In this document: one piece after another, positions 1-9,678 of the stretch
How positions within the stretch are numbered: position 1 is the stretch's first letter
Layout of the letters: every line of letters begins with the position of its first letter
DNA from: Yoonia sediminilitoris
GTDB lineage: Bacteria > Pseudomonadota > Alphaproteobacteria > Rhodobacterales > Rhodobacteraceae
Length of the DNA: 64,000 nucleotides
Assembly: GCF_003058085.1 (NCBI RefSeq)
Contig: NZ_QBUD01000004.1
Span: 1-64,000, forward strand
Reading direction: 5' to 3'
Position numbers and translations under genes: made by a program
Notes under the pieces: generated by a model
Seen by the model: the letters and a program-made list of their open reading frames with translations, nothing else
Told to the model about the DNA's origin: nothing
The model's database searches: none

Positions 1-79
1 CTTTCTCATCGTCCACTCCTCAGTGGCTACGATGAGCAACAAACCCTCCCTTAGCAAATACAGCTATTTGGACCCATAG

Positions 80-424
80 GCGCTGACGTCAGACATACTT
101 AAGACCATAGAGGCCAAGGGCGCATCCCTTCGCATTCTCGATATGGCTATAGATACCAGCACTCCGAATGGTCGCTTGATGCTGAATATCCTTGGCAGCG
201 TTGCGCAGTTCGAGCGGGAAATAATGCTTGAGCGGCAGCGTGAAGGGATTGCTAAAGCCAAAGCTGAAGGGAAGTACAAGGGCCGCAAACCGACTGCGAA
301 GGCCAAAGCTGAGGACGTCTTGAAGATGCATGGCGGAGGAGCTGGAGCTACTGAGATAGCCAAACAACTCAACATTGGCAGAGCATCGGTCTATCGCATT
401 CTCAATGAAGTCCGGCCTTCGTAG
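80..424 (+). pseudogene. Truncated serine recombinase (resolvase/invertase), C-terminal part
   Basis: The frame encodes the end of a resolvase/invertase catalytic domain (the stretch DTSTPNGRLM...LGSVAQFERE, matching the conserved DT.TP.GRLM and EFERE elements), a basic arm (KGRKPTAKAK) and a C-terminal helix-turn-helix (GATEIAKQLNIGRASVYRIL). The N-terminal half with the catalytic serine is missing: a stop codon lies in frame at 77-79, and similarity to the family is lost just upstream of TSDILKTIEAKG. An internal ATG at 143 would give only 93 aa. It is a remnant that cannot recombine DNA, probably cut by a rearrangement near position 85. It lies at the window edge, so the missing half could only be elsewhere. 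Confidence 0.75.
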
Positions 425-579
425 GGTCTCAGGCCAATCCCTTGCAGCCATATCCAAGGGTGTCGGCGGTCAAGCCTACCGGACCCGCGCAGAAGCGGGG
501 ACACGTGCTGTCCAATCTGGGCGATATAACAAGCTCAGGCGTTTGTCCTAGGATGTATATCTGTTTTTTCTTTGCAGAT

Positions 580-3500
580 TCAGTGCTCGGCATCGTTTTG
601 CATCATGTCGTAGATCGTATTGATGAAATCAGTGAACTTGTCCGACATTGAAAGAAGCTTCAGCATCTGTTTTTGTTGAGCTTCGTTGCTATTTAAGATC
701 GCATCCTCAACCGCCTTTGGAAAGTCCCCCAAAAGGGCTTGTTCACGCGTATTGTTTGCGATCTGAGTGACCACCTTTTGATTCTCCTGAACTTTGTCTT
801 TGATCGTCCGTGCATAGTTGATCATGTCATCTTCGGTCAGGCCATCGCCCGCGAATATCTCGTTGAGGCGTTCGATGATCTGGGAGAGGAACTCTTCCTG
901 CTTGTCCCTTGCTTTACCACTCCCCAAGCCGCTCCCCGGCTGAAGACCCTCGGCAGCGTCAGAGGCAAGCCTAAGGTTTTGCTGCTTGATCTTTGACAGG
1001 CGATAATGGCTCAGCGCTACATCACCTAGGTCCAGTTCATCTTCATCAATGTTTGCTTCTCGCAGAAGTGGACCCAATTGCCGCGCGTAGAGGCTCAGTT
1101 TCTCGAGTTCCTTATCGTCGTAGTCAACGATTTGAGAAATGAACTCGTAGAACCGAACAAATGTCCCGAGGTCCTTCTTGAAAAGTTCAAGCGCGTCTTT
1201 CTCCGTTTTGCATTCCTTCAGGGTGTCATCCGTATTTGCTATCAGGACAGCATCACCGCTCTTCTTGGCTCTCTCAAACATGTCGATGGCGGACTTGTAG
1301 GCTTCAATTGCTGACCGGTAGCGCGACGTCCAGCGATCAACTGCTGGCTTGCAGATATTGGCAACGGCAGCGTTGCTCATTGTCTGCTTCAAGAAGGCCT
1401 CGCAGAACCTTTCCACCTCTGACCATGTGAAGATACCAAACGCACGAAGCTTTTCAGACAAGTCAAAAACGAGGTCAGGGTTTGACACGTCGATCAACTC
1501 GGCAGTCTGGTAGTATTCCTGAAACGCGGCCAGCACCTCCTCTGGCTCGTTGAAGAAGTCCAACACATAAGTTCCGCTGACTTCTTTGCCGGGATAGGTC
1601 CGGTTCAATCGAGACAAGGTCTGAACGCATTCGACACCGGCCAGCTTCTTATCGACGTACATCGCGCAAAGCTTGGGCTGGTCGAAGCCTGTCTGGAACT
1701 TATTGGCAACAATCATCACCTGATAGTCATCGCTATCAAATGCCTTGCGCATGTCGCGACCTTTAAGGCGCGGGTTCATGCTGGCTTCTGTGAACTTCTC
1801 CTCAAGCAGTCCCTCTGTATTCGGGTCGCCCGTGCCAAACTCGACCTCACCCGAAAAGGCCACCATCGCATGCACCTTATCATAGCCCATTTCGGTGATG
1901 TATTTATCAAACGACAGCTTGTAGCGAACAGCCTCTTTGCGGGAACTGGTGACAACCATCGCCTTCGCCTGCCCCCCTAACAAGCCCGCTATGTTGTCCT
2001 TGAAGTGTTCAACGATCACGCGCACCTTTTGGGAAATGTTGTAGTCGTGCAGCCGCACCCATTGGTTCAGCTTGACCTTGGCCTTTTTGCTATCGACCTC
2101 GGCGTCCGCTTCCTTCGCCTTCAGGGCAAGATTATAGGCCACCTTATAGCTCGTGTAGTTGCGCAACACGTCTAGGATGAAGCCCTCTTCAATCGCTTGC
2201 CGCATCGAATAAACGTGATAGGCCACTGGCAGGTTGGTTGTTGAAGGTGGCTCATCAGGGTTCAGAACGCGGCCAAATAGCTCAAGCGTCTTGGTCTTTG
2301 GGGTCGCAGTGAAGGCAAAGTAGCTCAGGTTAGTGGCCACCCGTCTTGCCGCCACAGCAGCATCCAGAATATCCTCAGAACTCAGCTCCGCGTCATCGTC
2401 GCGCCCTTCCATCATCAGCACTTCTTTGAGCTGCCGAGCGGTGGAACCGGTCTGGGAAGAGTGCGCCTCATCCGCGATGATCGCATAACTGCGCTCTTTC
2501 AGACTGGTGCTGTTCTCAATGGCCTTGAGGACGTGGGGAAAGGTCTGAATGGTGACAATGATGATAGGCTGCGAACTCTCCAAAGCAGCGGCCAGCTTTT
2601 CAGATTTGGACCCGTCGCCCTCTTCACGGTTGATGCGCCCGACGACCCCGTCCACATGCTCGAACTGGTAAATCGTTTCCTGCAGCTGATCATCGAGAAC
2701 GGTGCGGTCTGTGACGATGATGACGCTATCGAATACCTTCTTGGGGCCATCATAAAGCGACGAGAGTTGATGCGCCGTCCACGCGATTGAGTTCGACTTG
2801 CCTGACCCGGCGCTGTGCTGGATTAAATACTTGTTGCCCGGTCCTTCGGCTCTGCCCGCCGCGACCAGTTTCCCGACCACATCCCATTGATGATAGCGGG
2901 GAAAGATCATCGTTTCTTTCTTGGACTTCCGGCCCTCAAAGTCTTCCTTTTCCTCGATCTGCAAATGCATGAACCGGGCCAAGATATTCAGCAGCGCATC
3001 AGGCTGAAGCACCTCTTGCCACAGATAGCTGGTGGCGTAGCTGTTCTCATCCTCGGGCACGTCGTTACCTGCCCCGCCCTCCTTGGTGCCTTTGTTGAAG
3101 GGCAGAAAGAGCGTCTCATTGCCTGCCAGACGGGTGGCCATGTGGACCTCGAACTGGCTGGCTGCGAAATGCACCAAGGCACCGCGCTTGAAGGTCAACA
3201 GCGGCTCTGGCTTTTTGGTTGCCGGGTCGATGGGCAGGCGCGTGCGCTTGTATTGTTTGATCGCGTTTTGCACGGATTGCTTAAACTCTGATTTCAGCTC
3301 GAGTGTAACCACCGGCAGGCCGTTCACGAACAACACCAGATCAATGCGCCATTTCTTGGCCTGCGTGCCCGTCTCGGCCATATGGGCGTCAGTGGCATAG
3401 GGGCTATAGACCAGCTCTGGCACGATGCGCAGGCGGTTTTGTTCATAGCGCGCCAGCGTGTCGGGGTTCAGGTCGTGTTCGGGCTTGAACTGGCACAGTT

Positions 3501-3837
3501 TGAACTTGGCGTTGCGGTCTTTGACACCGTGGCGCAGCACACCCAGCGTGCCAAAGGTGCGCAACTGTTTGCCCGTGGCATTGGGGTCGGCCTTGTCAAG
3601 CTGGCTGGCAACACGGGCCAACAGCTTGGCCTCAGCGTCGCTGGGATAATTCTTGCGGTGCTTTTGCCACGCAGCATCTTGGGTCTCTTTGACAAAGCCG
3701 ATCAGGTCTTCGGAATAAAGCGCCAGTTTGCGGTCATATCCTGCTGGCGTGCCAAGCTGCCAACCGCTGGCCACCATCTGGGCAATCATCTCATTTTGAA
3801 AAATAACTTCTTGGGTCACGCCGTGGGAAATGCTCAC
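580..3837 (-). CDS. hsdR: Type I restriction enzyme, R subunit
   Basis: This 1085-aa protein is the ATP-dependent translocase and nuclease of a type I restriction-modification complex. The N-terminal nuclease domain shows the D166-x13-E180-x-K182 pattern of PD-(D/E)xK enzymes inside IDLVLFVNGLPVVTLELK. The SF2 motor follows, with Walker A HSAGSGKS at about residues 341-348 and the DEAH box (IIADEAHSSQTG) at about 456. The C-terminal part is helical, as expected for contact with HsdM. It is last in hsdM-hsdS-hsdR, and its start overlaps the hsdS stop by 4 nt (ATGA). Length is normal for the family and no motif is missing, so it looks functional. Confidence 0.95.
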   Translation of the reverse strand: MSISHGVTQEVIFQNEMIAQMVASGWQLGTPAGYDRKLALYSEDLIGFVKETQDAAWQKHRKNYPSDAEAKLLARVASQLDKADPNATGKQLRTFGTLGVLRHGVKDRNAKFKLCQFKPEHDLNPDTLARYEQNRLRIVPELVYSPYATDAHMAETGTQAKKWRIDLVLFVNGLPVVTLELKSEFKQSVQNAIKQYKRTRLPIDPATKKPEPLLTFKRGALVHFAASQFEVHMATRLAGNETLFLPFNKGTKEGGAGNDVPEDENSYATSYLWQEVLQPDALLNILARFMHLQIEEKEDFEGRKSKKETMIFPRYHQWDVVGKLVAAGRAEGPGNKYLIQHSAGSGKSNSIAWTAHQLSSLYDGPKKVFDSVIIVTDRTVLDDQLQETIYQFEHVDGVVGRINREEGDGSKSEKLAAALESSQPIIIVTIQTFPHVLKAIENSTSLKERSYAIIADEAHSSQTGSTARQLKEVLMMEGRDDDAELSSEDILDAAVAARRVATNLSYFAFTATPKTKTLELFGRVLNPDEPPSTTNLPVAYHVYSMRQAIEEGFILDVLRNYTSYKVAYNLALKAKEADAEVDSKKAKVKLNQWVRLHDYNISQKVRVIVEHFKDNIAGLLGGQAKAMVVTSSRKEAVRYKLSFDKYITEMGYDKVHAMVAFSGEVEFGTGDPNTEGLLEEKFTEASMNPRLKGRDMRKAFDSDDYQVMIVANKFQTGFDQPKLCAMYVDKKLAGVECVQTLSRLNRTYPGKEVSGTYVLDFFNEPEEVLAAFQEYYQTAELIDVSNPDLVFDLSEKLRAFGIFTWSEVERFCEAFLKQTMSNAAVANICKPAVDRWTSRYRSAIEAYKSAIDMFERAKKSGDAVLIANTDDTLKECKTEKDALELFKKDLGTFVRFYEFISQIVDYDDKELEKLSLYARQLGPLLREANIDEDELDLGDVALSHYRLSKIKQQNLRLASDAAEGLQPGSGLGSGKARDKQEEFLSQIIERLNEIFAGDGLTEDDMINYARTIKDKVQENQKVVTQIANNTREQALLGDFPKAVEDAILNSNEAQQKQMLKLLSMSDKFTDFINTIYDMMQNDAEH

Positions 3838-5261
3838 GCGAGGGCCTCCTCGGGCTGGTCAATATCTTGGGGGTAACTTTCAGAGGTCCCCTCGGGAGGA
3901 TGCCAATCGCGCAGATCAATCTTGCCTGTGACAGCGGCAGAGATCAGGGCGGTGCGGCGTTCTTTGAGGAGGACGATGGCGGATTGCGCTTTGGTATCCA
4001 GCAGGTAGAACTGTTCAAGTTGTTTTTTGATAAACACGACAATTTCTGTTTGCTCATTCCGCGATGGCAAGGAGAAATAATAGTTCGCAACAAAGAAGTC
4101 AGCGACCCTTTTTTGCCCCCCTGCTCCATACATTGAACCTTCTGCTGTCTTATTGAACGGTGCTGATACCAATAAAAAGTATAGGAAATGGGGCAAAATC
4201 TTGCTTGAGCAACGCATTGGAATAAGCTCTGTTGTTCCAAATGCAATCGAGTTTTTCAGGCCAGTCATGACCGCACCCTTACCATTCTCAAAGCAAGGCG
4301 TTATCTTTGCGATGCAAACATCGTTTTCCCGAACATAGGTGTATCCGCTGCGAACTTCTCTCAGTTCCCGTTCAGCACTCGTATTCAGCTCACCACGATC
4401 TCCAATCGCTTCCATCGGCAGGAACGTGACCTTGGTTTGGCCACTCCAATTTTGGAGTTCGCTTTTAGACGGATTCAGGGCCGCAACCTGCTTTACGCGC
4501 TTCACCTCCCAATGCGCAGGTACATCGCCGAGCCATTCGATGCCGGAGGGGCGCAAGGGGGCGGTGGGGTCGAGGCCCTTTGTCACCGCATGGCTGATCA
4601 CCGCTTGACGCTTTTCCTCCAAAAGCGCAATCAACCGCTGCTGCTTGGCAATCAACCCATCAATCTTGGCCGTCTCATAATCCAAAAACGCCGCGATTTT
4701 GGTTTGTTCGGGGAGGGGGGGGAGTGAAAGGTGTGTTTCTGCAAGTGGTCCTAGGTTCAATGCACGAAAGGTTGCGCCACCAACACTGCTCTCCCACTGT
4801 TGAAATGTGATCGGTGAGCGAAGTGCCCAAAACATGAATCTGGCCGAAGTTTCTGTATCTATCGCAATACGGGCAGTGCCCTGAGTTAAATTTGCACCGC
4901 CTAGAGTATCGGGAACCACCATTACTTTTCCGAAACTCGGACCAATGGAGCATACAAGGTCACCACCTTGAATCTTGCTTCGCTCATAATCAGCGGCAAT
5001 TTGAGGCGAAGTATGCATCAGACTTGAGAAATCTCTTATTCCCTTCTCGTCTGTCATGTCAGCAGGGCGGATATACGGAATGCCAACTTCAAGATTTGGA
5101 CCTGCTTGTACGATACCATAGGTGATCTGGCGTGACTGCTGAACGGTGTGCTTCAAACGTTTGCTTTCCCACCCCTCAGGAATGTCCCCCAACCACGCCA
5201 CGCCAGAGGGTTTATAGGCAGGATAGGGCCGATACTTCGCTTGTCCTGCGCCTGCCATCAC
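3834..5261 (-). CDS. hsdS: Type I restriction-modification specificity subunit
   Basis: HsdS (475 aa) carries two target recognition domains separated by conserved helical spacers. Each half opens with a similar phrase ([15 protein letters not shown] near the N-terminus and [15 protein letters not shown] in the middle). Each target domain is followed by an LP.L.EQT-type motif and a coiled-coil-like helix ([35 protein letters not shown]). Both halves are complete, so a bipartite recognition site is expected; its bases cannot be read from the sequence. It overlaps hsdM by 4 nt upstream and hsdR by 4 nt downstream, implying coupled translation. Base composition of the target domains looks more AT-rich than the spacers, as is common for these shuffled domains. 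Confidence 0.93.
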   Translation of the reverse strand: MMAGAGQAKYRPYPAYKPSGVAWLGDIPEGWESKRLKHTVQQSRQITYGIVQAGPNLEVGIPYIRPADMTDEKGIRDFSSLMHTSPQIAADYERSKIQGGDLVCSIGPSFGKVMVVPDTLGGANLTQGTARIAIDTETSARFMFWALRSPITFQQWESSVGGATFRALNLGPLAETHLSLPPLPEQTKIAAFLDYETAKIDGLIAKQQRLIALLEEKRQAVISHAVTKGLDPTAPLRPSGIEWLGDVPAHWEVKRVKQVAALNPSKSELQNWSGQTKVTFLPMEAIGDRGELNTSAERELREVRSGYTYVRENDVCIAKITPCFENGKGAVMTGLKNSIAFGTTELIPMRCSSKILPHFLYFLLVSAPFNKTAEGSMYGAGGQKRVADFFVANYYFSLPSRNEQTEIVVFIKKQLEQFYLLDTKAQSAIVLLKERRTALISAAVTGKIDLRDWHPPEGTSESYPQDIDQPEEALA

Positions 5262-7561
5262 ACATGCACCTCTTGCAGCAGCGCCATGATCTCGGCGCTG
5301 ACGGCGTCCAGTTCGGCGTCGATCTCGGCCAGATCGCGCGGCGGGGTGTAGGTATAGAAATGCCGGTTGAACGGGATTTCATAGCCAACGATGCCAATGC
5401 CGCCGTCAATCGCATCGACCTTGCCCGCGTCAATCCACGCGTCCGGCACATGGGGCGCGACCTCTGCCAAGAAATACGTCTCATTCAGCGCATTGACAGG
5501 CTGCGACGGTTCCAACGGCACGTTCTCATTGTCCCGCAGATCGCCATCCGGTTTGTATTCCATCACCTGCCCATCCACCGCAAACAGCCCGTAGAGGGGA
5601 TTGGCGGCGGTGTTCTTATGGACCTTCTTGATGACCTTTTCAGCCTTGGGGTTTTTCCAACTGACCGCAGCAGTGATCTGTTTCTTGGCCGTGGCATCCA
5701 GCGCAACACCAGTGGCCTTCAGTACCTTGTCAAAGCCGTTCATGTCATCGTGCTGGTCAGTCCCAATCTCAGTCTGTAGTACCCGCGCTGTTTGCAAGAT
5801 GGCCAATTGATCGCGCCAAGTCTTCGGGTCCAGCACATCCTTGATCTGTTTTTCTTTCAGCTCGGGGAACTCTGCCTTGATATGGGTGCGGATTTCAACC
5901 TCTTGCGCGGTCAACACACCGTAGTCGCTGCCATCCTCATCCCAGTCTTTGCCGTAGCTGTCGTAAATCCATTCGCTCAGCGCGGTCAGCGGTCTGGGCG
6001 CAAAGCGCAGGTTGGCGATACGGTCATCACTGAACTGATAGCTCTCGCGCAAAGGTCGCTCAATCGTCAGGCGACGATAGCCAAATTCATGGGTGGCAAA
6101 GATTTTCGCCGCAAAGGTTTTGGGCGTTTCGGCCTTTGGCGTGTCCGCCTGCCTGCCCCGATTGCTCTTGGCATCGACGGGTTTGTCCAGTGTCTTGGCC
6201 TCGACCGGTTCGAACGCACCAAAGCAGCGCGTTATTGTTGCGATGTCGCCTTCATCCATCCATTTGCGTTTGGACCCCAGCGATTTGCGCATCTTGCTAT
6301 AAAGGTCGGTGCCGTTAATCAGTTGGACCTTGCCCTTGCGTGACGGGTCTTTCTTGTTCGTCAGCACCCAGACATAGGTCGAAATGCCGGTGTTGTAGAA
6401 CATGTCTGTGGGTAGCGCGACGATGGCCTCAAGCAGGTCGCTTTCGAGGATATGACGTCGGATTTCGCTTTCGCCCGACCCTGCCCCACCGGTGAACAAA
6501 GGAGACCCGTTCAGGATAATCCCAATGCGCCCGCCGCCCTTGTCGGTATCCCGCAGCTTTGAGATCAGGTGCATAAGAAACAGCAACGACCCGTCAGAGA
6601 CGCGGGGCAAGCCGGGACCGAAGCGACCGTCGAAGCCCTTGATCGTGTTTTCGTCCTTGATATCCTTTTCGATCTTCTTCCAGTCTACCCCAAAGGGCGG
6701 ATTGGACAGCATGTAGTCAAACTGATCAGAGACCAGTTGGTCCTGAGACAGGGTGTTGCCGAGTTTGATGTTGGTGACGTCCTGCCCCTTGATCAGCATG
6801 TCAGCTTTGCAGATCGCGTAGCTTTCTGGGTTCAGTTCCTGCCCATATGCACGCATCACGGCGTCAGGGTTCAGTTGCAGCACGTATTCCATGCCAGCCG
6901 ATAGAAAGCCCCCAGTGCCCGCTGTGGGGTCGTAGATGGTCCGAATGATGCCGTCTTTTGTCAGCCCGTCATCGTCTTCCATGAAGACAAGCGAGGTGGT
7001 CAAATCCACGATGTCGCGTGGGGTGAAGTGTTCACCGGCAGTCTCGTTGGAGCCTTCTGCAAAGCGGCGGATGAGCTCCTCAAACACCAGCCCCATATCA
7101 TGGTTTGAAATCACCTCAGGCCTCAGGTCGGCCCCTTTGACCTGCTGTACGGCCTTGTAGAGCAAGTTTGCGTCACTCAACTGGGCAATGAACTCGCCAA
7201 ACTTGAAATGCTCAAAGATTTCACGGGCGTCCCTAGAAAAGCTCTGGATGTAGCTTTCAAGATTGTCCTTGATGCCGCTGGCCCCGAGTGACGACAGGTC
7301 CATCTTTGACGTGTTGAAGAATGACAGCGTCGAGGCCCGCAATAATAGTTTTTCTTTTGCCTCTTCGGGTAGCCCTAGGTTTTCAATTCGGGCGGCTTCA
7401 GCAAGGACGTCTTCCTTGTGCGCTTCCAGCACGCATTCGAGGCGGCGAAGTAGCGTGAATGGCAGAATTATCCGACCGTACTGACTTTGCTTAAAGTCGC
7501 CACGTAACAGGTCGGCCAGTGACCAGATATAAGATGCGAGATTGTTCGTCGACTGAGACAC
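5258..7561 (-). CDS. hsdM: Type I restriction-modification N6-adenine methyltransferase subunit
   Basis: HsdM transfers a methyl group from S-adenosylmethionine to adenine and forms the core of the complex with HsdS. The SAM-binding motif I appears as DPTAGTGGF and the catalytic motif IV as NPPF (SNPPFGVDW). The family N-terminus ([20 protein letters not shown]) starts at a GTG at 7561, which I take as the start, giving 767 aa. An ATG at 7603 and a further start at 7645 are in frame, but the added residues do not look like the family and cross an AT-rich stretch (7573-7586) that could be the promoter. The protein is longer than EcoKI HsdM, matching the long-HsdM subgroup. It is first gene of the operon. 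Confidence 0.92.
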   Translation of the reverse strand: MSQSTNNLASYIWSLADLLRGDFKQSQYGRIILPFTLLRRLECVLEAHKEDVLAEAARIENLGLPEEAKEKLLLRASTLSFFNTSKMDLSSLGASGIKDNLESYIQSFSRDAREIFEHFKFGEFIAQLSDANLLYKAVQQVKGADLRPEVISNHDMGLVFEELIRRFAEGSNETAGEHFTPRDIVDLTTSLVFMEDDDGLTKDGIIRTIYDPTAGTGGFLSAGMEYVLQLNPDAVMRAYGQELNPESYAICKADMLIKGQDVTNIKLGNTLSQDQLVSDQFDYMLSNPPFGVDWKKIEKDIKDENTIKGFDGRFGPGLPRVSDGSLLFLMHLISKLRDTDKGGGRIGIILNGSPLFTGGAGSGESEIRRHILESDLLEAIVALPTDMFYNTGISTYVWVLTNKKDPSRKGKVQLINGTDLYSKMRKSLGSKRKWMDEGDIATITRCFGAFEPVEAKTLDKPVDAKSNRGRQADTPKAETPKTFAAKIFATHEFGYRRLTIERPLRESYQFSDDRIANLRFAPRPLTALSEWIYDSYGKDWDEDGSDYGVLTAQEVEIRTHIKAEFPELKEKQIKDVLDPKTWRDQLAILQTARVLQTEIGTDQHDDMNGFDKVLKATGVALDATAKKQITAAVSWKNPKAEKVIKKVHKNTAANPLYGLFAVDGQVMEYKPDGDLRDNENVPLEPSQPVNALNETYFLAEVAPHVPDAWIDAGKVDAIDGGIGIVGYEIPFNRHFYTYTPPRDLAEIDAELDAVSAEIMALLQEVHV

Positions 7562-7735
7562 GTTTGCTGCCCATATATAAATACATTTTCTTGTTTGGGT
7601 CATCCTAGGTCGATGCCCAATTCTTGTACAGCCGCATGCAACCATTAGTGGTTCAGCACCAAATCGGTTTCATCCCGTCAAGGCCTTTTTGCTGCCCGTG
7701 AGAGGCGTGCGAACTTCCAGCAGTCAGCTGACAAG

Positions 7736-9265
7736 CTATTCGATTTCGTATCTGGGTAACTTCTGGATTTCCCGCCACAGGGCTTTGACCGTCGTTTCAC
7801 CGTAGTCGGTGGATGCCCGCCCGTCTTCGTGACCCTGTATTGCATCCGCGTATTCAGGCAAAATGTCAGCATCGCGTGCAATTGTTTTGAACCGGTGCCG
7901 CCAAGCGTGGTTTGGCTGTACCAAAGCGTCCTTTATGCCCGCGATCTCTCGCACCCATTGACCGACTTTCTTACCCACGCTTTGTGCGCGCTTAACGTCC
8001 ACTTCACCGGGCGTTTTTGGTGAATAAAAGAGTGGCCCCGTCGGATACTCAGAGAAAACTTGGGGAAGGCCCATTTCAATCAAGTGAGGGTGAAGGGGAA
8101 CAACGCGGTAATTGCCACTTTTGACGGAACCAGCTTCTGGCGTGATACGCATGCAAGGAATTTCACCCATAGAAATAAGGTCTTCTTGCCGTAACTGGGT
8201 GATCTCAGTAACTCTCGCGCCACTGTAAGCGCATATCCACGGCACCCACCGAATGGCTAACTTGTTATGCTCTCGCATCCCACCGAGGGTCTTTGGGTCC
8301 CTCAGGGTGGCTGTTAAGATTGCCTTCGCCTCAGCGTCGGTAAACCCCGAAGGCCGTAACTTTTGTCTCTTTGGGACAGTTACCTTTACGCCGTCTGCTG
8401 GGTTTTCATGTAGCCTCTTCTTGCCAGTGCCAGTGTTGAAGACCGCTTTCGCTGCAACGAGATATTTGTCTCGAACAGTCTTCGCTGAAAGCTTCTTTTC
8501 ATGTTGTAGATGTTCACACCAATTGACAATATCTTCGCCTGTCACCCGTTTAGCGTCATCGTGACCCAAGAATGCCTTCAAGTTGCTGATCTTCTGTCGG
8601 AAGTCTTCCGCCGTTTTCTTCGGCTTACCATTGGCGATGTGGTCACGCTCCCAAAGCTCAAACAGAGAGGTCATGCTCACGGCCTGTACAGCGTCCTTAG
8701 GTTGCCCCTTAGGCTCTTTCATTGCGGGAAACCTGCCTGCCTTTGGGTCGGGGCTGTAGTCGCCTTCTGACCGAGCGAGCTGGAAGTCATACCACTGCCG
8801 CCAAGTCTTGCTCAGCTCTTCGCAAAGCCTCTGCCGAGTCCTCGCATCTGCAGCCAGCCCCCGCTCAGACAACAAACGATCAGCATCCTCACCAAACCAC
8901 TTTAACAGGCTTTCGGGGTGATCTTCGATGCCATCAAATTTTTCAGCCATCAACTTCCATAGTGAGGACTCGCCGGGTTCATCCTCTACCATTTCGTTCA
9001 AGGAGCGGTAGTAGTCGCCCGTGATAGCGACCAGTTGCTTATGAGGGATTGTAGCAGGCGCGGCACGCAGGGACTGCCAGACCAAAGCCTGTTTGCGGCT
9101 CTCTTCGGCGTGCCGTTCTTTAGCTACTTCAGCGTTTTTTGTCCGCAGAGATCGGATGACCTCAGCCTTTCCGAATGTTCTTCGGACATCTGCTGGAGTT
9201 TTCTGGCGGAAATAGTAGACGCCACTCTTTGAATTCTTATGGGGTCGGGACATTTGCAAAACCAT
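7736..9265 (-). CDS. Tyrosine-type site-specific integrase
   Basis: A phage/island integrase that cuts and joins attachment sites. The N-terminus carries a DUF6538-like segment (MSRPHKNSKSGVYYFRQKTP), then a SAM-like core-binding domain. The catalytic domain shows the first Arg in AYSGARVTEITQLR, a Lys in the beta hairpin (GSVKSGNYRVVPL), HAWRHRF (H-x-x-R), a further His in IQGHEDGR and the nucleophile Tyr in STDYGE. I chose the ATG at 9265 (MVLQMSRP), giving 509 aa, because relatives often begin this way; 9301 and 9253 are alternatives. It sits next to tRNA-Thr and is transcribed away from it. All catalytic residues are present, so the enzyme may be active. Confidence 0.9.
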   Translation of the reverse strand: MVLQMSRPHKNSKSGVYYFRQKTPADVRRTFGKAEVIRSLRTKNAEVAKERHAEESRKQALVWQSLRAAPATIPHKQLVAITGDYYRSLNEMVEDEPGESSLWKLMAEKFDGIEDHPESLLKWFGEDADRLLSERGLAADARTRQRLCEELSKTWRQWYDFQLARSEGDYSPDPKAGRFPAMKEPKGQPKDAVQAVSMTSLFELWERDHIANGKPKKTAEDFRQKISNLKAFLGHDDAKRVTGEDIVNWCEHLQHEKKLSAKTVRDKYLVAAKAVFNTGTGKKRLHENPADGVKVTVPKRQKLRPSGFTDAEAKAILTATLRDPKTLGGMREHNKLAIRWVPWICAYSGARVTEITQLRQEDLISMGEIPCMRITPEAGSVKSGNYRVVPLHPHLIEMGLPQVFSEYPTGPLFYSPKTPGEVDVKRAQSVGKKVGQWVREIAGIKDALVQPNHAWRHRFKTIARDADILPEYADAIQGHEDGRASTDYGETTVKALWREIQKLPRYEIE

Positions 9266-9348
9266 GACGGTGTAGGACCTCGGTGTAGAACCGAGCATCA
9301 CTCAACTAACTGGTATCACTCATCTTTTTGAAATCAAACAGAAAAAGA

Positions 9349-9423
9349 TGGTGCTGTGAGAGAGGATTGAACTCTCGACCTCACCCTTACCAAGGGTGTG
9401 CTCTGCCACTGAGCTACCACAGC
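9349..9423 (-). tRNA. tRNA-Thr (anticodon GGT)
   Basis: Read on the minus strand, the sequence folds as a cloverleaf: acceptor strands GCTGTGG and TCACAGC (last pair G-U), D arm GCTC/GAGC, anticodon arm CACCC-TTGGTAA-GGGTG with anticodon GGT, T arm GAGAG-TTCAATC-CTCTC, discriminator A, and an encoded CCA at 9349-9351. The length is 75 nt. Its 3' end faces the integrase, marking it as the integration target of the island. The gene is intact after integration. Confidence 0.96.
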
Positions 9424-9510
9424 ATCCGTGGATCGGGGGATTAGACGCAATTGCTGTTTGGTGCAAGCCCTCTCTGGACGGTTTTTGCCTTCCACGTTAA
9501 CACAGGCCCC

Positions 9511-9672
9511 ATGACTGAGCGACAAGCACACAAGAACAAGAATACGGCCAAGACCCGCGAAGAGCGACTGAAGGCGGCGTTGAAGGCGAATATGGGCAAG
9601 CGCAAGGCGCAGGCGCGCGCCCGTGCGACTGACAATGACAAAACTGTGCCCAACAAAAATGAGAAAGAGTAG
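9511..9672 (+). CDS. Small basic conserved protein, function unknown
   Basis: A 53-aa, very polar protein rich in Lys, Arg and Ala (begins MTERQAHKNKNTAK, then KANMGKRKAQARARA). The frame is open further upstream to 9451, but those residues are hydrophobic and unlike the rest, so the ATG at 9511 is preferred. It ends 6 nt before murA, suggesting cotranscription. Similar short proteins occur before murA in other Rhodobacterales as far as I recall; no function is known to me. It has no membrane segment and is likely disordered. Confidence 0.6.
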   Translation: MTERQAHKNKNTAKTREERLKAALKANMGKRKAQARARATDNDKTVPNKNEKE

Positions 9673-9678
9673 GCCCGC

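Larger units (their letters stand above)
1..9348. mobile_element. Genomic island at tRNA-Thr (right part only)
   Basis: A tyrosine integrase lies directly downstream of the 3' end of a tRNA-Thr gene and is transcribed in the same direction. Beyond it lie a type I restriction-modification operon and a broken serine recombinase. Integrase beside the tRNA 3' end is the usual layout of an integrative island. I found no second copy of the tRNA 3' end within positions 1-9300, so the other attachment site should lie left of the window. The cargo visible here is defence (HsdMSR). The right boundary is inferred to fall at or inside the tRNA 3' end. Confidence 0.65.

Noticed and set aside
7562-7645. 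Longer HsdM from an upstream start
   Set aside because: The extra 28 residues do not match the family and cross an AT-rich promoter-like stretch; the GTG at 7561 fits the conserved N-terminus.
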